Shown piece by piece: positions 60,851 through 64,000 of a stretch of 64,000 nucleotides of DNA. The notes beneath the pieces were generated by a model. That model saw nothing but the letters and a program-made list of their open reading frames with translations, searched no databases and was not told the origin of the DNA. The position numbers and the translations under genes were made by a program. Each line of letters opens with the position of its first letter. The first letter of the stretch is position 1. Origin of the DNA: Combretum micranthum (taxonomy: Eukaryota > Streptophyta > Magnoliopsida > Myrtales > Combretaceae); the NCBI GenBank assembly GCA_024138025.1, contig JAMXBD010003364.1, forward strand, positions 1 through 64,000. Reading direction: 5' to 3'.

Positions 60851-62582
60851 AGAACCGGTCTACATAGATTGAATATATACAAGAACCGCTTTTATTTTAT
60901 AATTATATTTTTCATTGATCTAATTTCATTATGGAAACAAGAATGTAGTTAAAGTATAGATTATATCAAATCGGATAAATCTATCCATAAAGGGTTTTAA
61001 ATTATATATAATTATTAATTATTAAAATTTCAGTTTAAACTTTTTGGATTGCATGATAAGGTTATAAGAGTCCAATTCTTCATTAGGATGATTAAGGAAG
61101 ATTTGACATGATGCACTTAGCATATGACTTATTGGAGTGACTTGTTCATTATCCAACATTTTTCAATATGGTAGATGTACTAAAAAGGGACTTACCTTGT
61201 CTATTGATTGTAAACATGATTTGATGAATAATTTTGATGGTCAAGCTTTATAAATACCTAAGTCCCTCATCATTTGAATGACCAAATTTTAGATAGAAAA
61301 ACTGAGATACTATCGATTTTTTCTTCAAGAATTCAAATACTTGCTCATTACTACCAGCAGAGTTAGAGGTTTGATGGTCTTTCACCTTTCATAAGTGCAT
61401 TTGAAAGATTGAGACTTACCCATCTTGTCTATTCCATCTCTCTCTTATTCATTCTTGACATGATTATGTGTTATCCTTGCAAGTCACGTTTAGCATAAAA
61501 CCCAAGCAGTATGCACGTAACTACTTGTACTCAACCCATACATTTACACTATAGTAATAATAATAATTGTGAAAGAAATCCCAAAAGGAGCAATAATTAC
61601 GATAAAAATTCCAACATTGATGCCATGTGAATCTAGCTTTTGAAGCGGAGAGCTTAGATGATCATAAAACACCACATAAGATTCCACAATGCTAATGATA
61701 TTGGATACATCACTACAAGACATAAATTGAAGCAAAATATAACATTTGTCGCAAATTTTACATTAACATTTATCTATGTCTAGGCCCGTTGGTGGCTAAC
61801 ATTATAGTTATATTATAGCTACAAATTGAGATTCAATAATTTAAAAATTCTTTTCCATATACATATATACATGATCAACCAAATATGCTTAAATTTAAGA
61901 ATAATGCTACATATAGACTTCTTTCGATGTACTTTTGGGTTTGAATTGTGATCTAACCCGTTGGGTTTAGATCCTAAAATTTAAGATCCTTCACCGGCTT
62001 AGCTTGATGGTGGAGCAGTTTAGACCTATGGACTCACCAGTGTATGGGTGGGTCAAACCGATTCGGAATGATAAATTATTTTTTAAATTAAATAGAAAAT
62101 GGGAGGGAAAATTACACATTTTCAATACTCGGCCGAACTATCATCCAACAGTAAGTCACAATTGTGCCACGTAAACCTCAGTCCAACAACTGCACCACAA
62201 CCTTTGAACCATAGTCACACCTGTGCCAAGTTGTTGGACAAACCATCATCCAACACTAAGTCAGATCACTACCACACCAGAAACTAAAGCTAAACCACTA
62301 CAACCACCTCTATCGAGTTTCTCTCTATTGACAACCTTCGCAAACTTGGAAAACCATTATCAATTATCTATTGATCATGTCTTGTTTGAAGAATCAAAAA
62401 GACGAGTTCTGCACCCAAGTCGTGAAGCCTTAGTGAGGAAGAAGAAGTCCATGTGCCTCAAGAAGATAAGGAAGTGTATTTTATTTTTTCAACTTTCGTA
62501 TAAATTATTATTATTTATTTAATTAATCACTATTGCCCTTATAAGCAAATAAAAGCTGCCGTGAACATATTTGCTTTTTGTA
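60851..62582. other. Intergenic DNA, no supported gene
   Basis: A 99-codon plus-strand frame at 62223-62522 and a less AT-rich stretch at 62100-62480 are seen but not recognised. The repeated CAACAACTGCACCACAACC-like words suggest low-complexity sequence. Confidence 0.4.
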
Positions 62583-62618
62583 GGCTATGGCTATAGGTAG
62601 GCTTTTATTATTATTATT

Positions 62619-62663
<45 letters not shown>

Positions 62664-62767
62664 ACGATTCAAGAAGTTGTGATGAAAATATTGACTTTCT
62701 ACATGCCTATGGCTATAGGTATACTATTAGATAGGCCATTTTTTATTATTGTTGTTTTACAATTCAA
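62583..62767. repeat. (TTA)n(TTG)n microsatellite in a duplicated block
   Basis: (TTA)n at 62605-62621 runs into (TTG)n at 62622-62663. Flanking words TATGGCTATAGGTA and TTTTATTATT with GTTGTT and TACRATTCAA recur in order at 62703-62767, so the block is a diverged tandem duplication, one unit with an expanded (TTG)n. Confidence 0.75.
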
Positions 62768-64000
62768 TGATTGCCTTGTATCCTGTGTGTGATGGCTTGC
62801 CATTAGGGGCCTTTGTTATTGCCTTTTCATTTTATTTATTTATTTATTTAAATCTAAACCTGGTTAGAATCGTTAGGTCCACTAGTCTGATGGGGGACTT
62901 GTCGATGACCCATATACTCAGTGAATCCTAAACCTGGTTCATACTGCCCTACCAAGATGAGTCAACAAAGAAACTCGACATGACCTGTTCAAGTTGGGTC
63001 TCGGTTTTGACTGACCCGAGGAGATATTTAGCTACATATAATATCTTGATTTTCAACCATTGCAATTGTCTAAACCTACTATATTCTCATTTTTCATTTA
63101 TTATTATACTAATATATAGTACAACTTTAAAGAAGAGAGAATTAAACTCGATTTATCTTGTTAGGGGGCTGCTTTGACTATCATTTTCAATTTACTATTT
63201 AACTTAAGTGCAAAATTACTAGTATTATTCTCTCTCTCCTTACAACTTTGTAAAAGGTAATGATGCTTTCGATGGATCTTTAGGTATATTATTTGGGGTA
63301 TGTTTGGATGATTTTTTTTTATCTGTATTTGTATCTTTTAAAATGATATGTGTAAATATGTTCGATTTATATTTATATTTTATCTATATTTATTTATTTA
63401 ATCTTTAATGAGAACTGTTAACTTTTTTATATTGGTATCTAAATCTTTATAAATAATTTATTAAAAAAAATTTAAAAAATGTGTTTATATCTGTAAGCTA
63501 CTAATAAACAAATACACTTTGATTCATCTATTTATGTTATTATTTGAACTGATATTTTTGTTGACATGTGATAAGTTTAGATATTTTTGCAAACCAGCTG
63601 AAAAATGAAACATGAAGTGTGACATTATTCCCAACTTTTGGGGCACGTGCTTTTTGACAACATGTGGCTTCTCTTTTACTGTCGAAGAAGGGGATTTTTC
63701 CTTCTTCTTCTTTTTTTTTTTTTTTCTTCTTTCACATTCCATGAGTGTATCTAATTTGTCCAACTTTTAGATCTTTGTAACAAAACAGAATTAATGTGTG
63801 GCCAAAAAAAAAAAAAAAAAAAGACAAAAACATAACAGAAATAATAGAAGGTACTGAATGTGTCTCGTAATTTTATATAACTAGTTAACAGCATGCAGAA
63901 TCCGTGGCTAATAAATAAAGATATAATTATAAAATAAATTTGATTTATATTCATTATTATGCGTAATATTATAATGATCATTTACAAAATAAAGATATGC
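62768..64000. other. AT-rich intergenic DNA, no gene seen
   Basis: No recognisable translation. 63290-63540 contains TTATCTGTATTTGTATC and GTATCTAAATC words like those at 23120-23290 and 34330-34480, a dispersed non-coding repeat. Long T and A runs near 63710 and 63805 produce spurious Lys-rich and Phe-rich frames. Confidence 0.45.

Noticed and set aside
63524..63763. Lys-rich minus-strand frame and the Phe-rich frame at 63751-63981
   Set aside because: Produced by T and A homopolymer runs; no domain.

Overview
This window looks like nuclear DNA of a flowering plant, most likely a eudicot. It is strongly AT-rich. It has one intron-containing plant gene with GT-AG introns, plant-type Ty3/gypsy (chromovirus) and Ty1/copia retrotransposons with initiator-Met tRNA primer sites, and many small hAT-like elements. 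There are no operons, CRISPR arrays or rRNA genes. I cannot name the species.

The only host gene I can support is a cyclic-nucleotide-gated channel on the minus strand (coding span 15274-18935, seven exons). Its N-terminus, the Trp in its C-linker motif and its C-terminus fit CNGC15, the group III channel known for nuclear calcium signalling and nitrate signalling. All splice sites fit and six of seven exons read cleanly. Exon 6 lacks two bases, which puts a stop right after the pore module and removes the C-linker, cyclic-nucleotide-binding domain and IQ motif. This is either a young null allele or a sequence error. About 660 bp upstream of its ATG begins a tandem duplication of about 4.6 kb (copy A 19594-24228, copy B 24238-35419). 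It appears to include the gene's promoter and a 5'UTR exon. Copy B was later swollen by a hAT-like element and a 5.8-kb LTR-derived insertion.

The rest is a graveyard of nested mobile DNA. Left flank (1-14.8 kb): hAT fragments, a degenerate minus-strand LTR element (4530-6449), a truncated chromovirus with a 3.9-kb LTR (6450-10741) and a broken plus-strand copia element (10742-13640). Centre right (36057-51159): a chromovirus with both LTRs, primer-binding site, polypurine tract and recognisable gag-protease-RT-RNaseH-integrase-chromodomain remnants on the minus strand. Its right LTR carries a 3.5-kb solo LTR of the same family as the 6450 LTR and a 1.08-kb hAT-like element, each with a target-site duplication. 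From 52.2 to 64 kb I find no gene, only AT-rich intergenic DNA with small repeats and a few less AT-rich islands.

The most unusual sequence-level signals are: (i) a CCGGC/GCCGG-word-rich module recurring inside LTRs of several families, at whose edge the large LTR family landed twice; (ii) a row of hairpins conserved without change between the two diverged chromovirus LTRs; (iii) the CNGC15 frameshift together with its duplicated upstream region; and (iv) head-to-head LTR-like segments in the 26-32 kb insertion.
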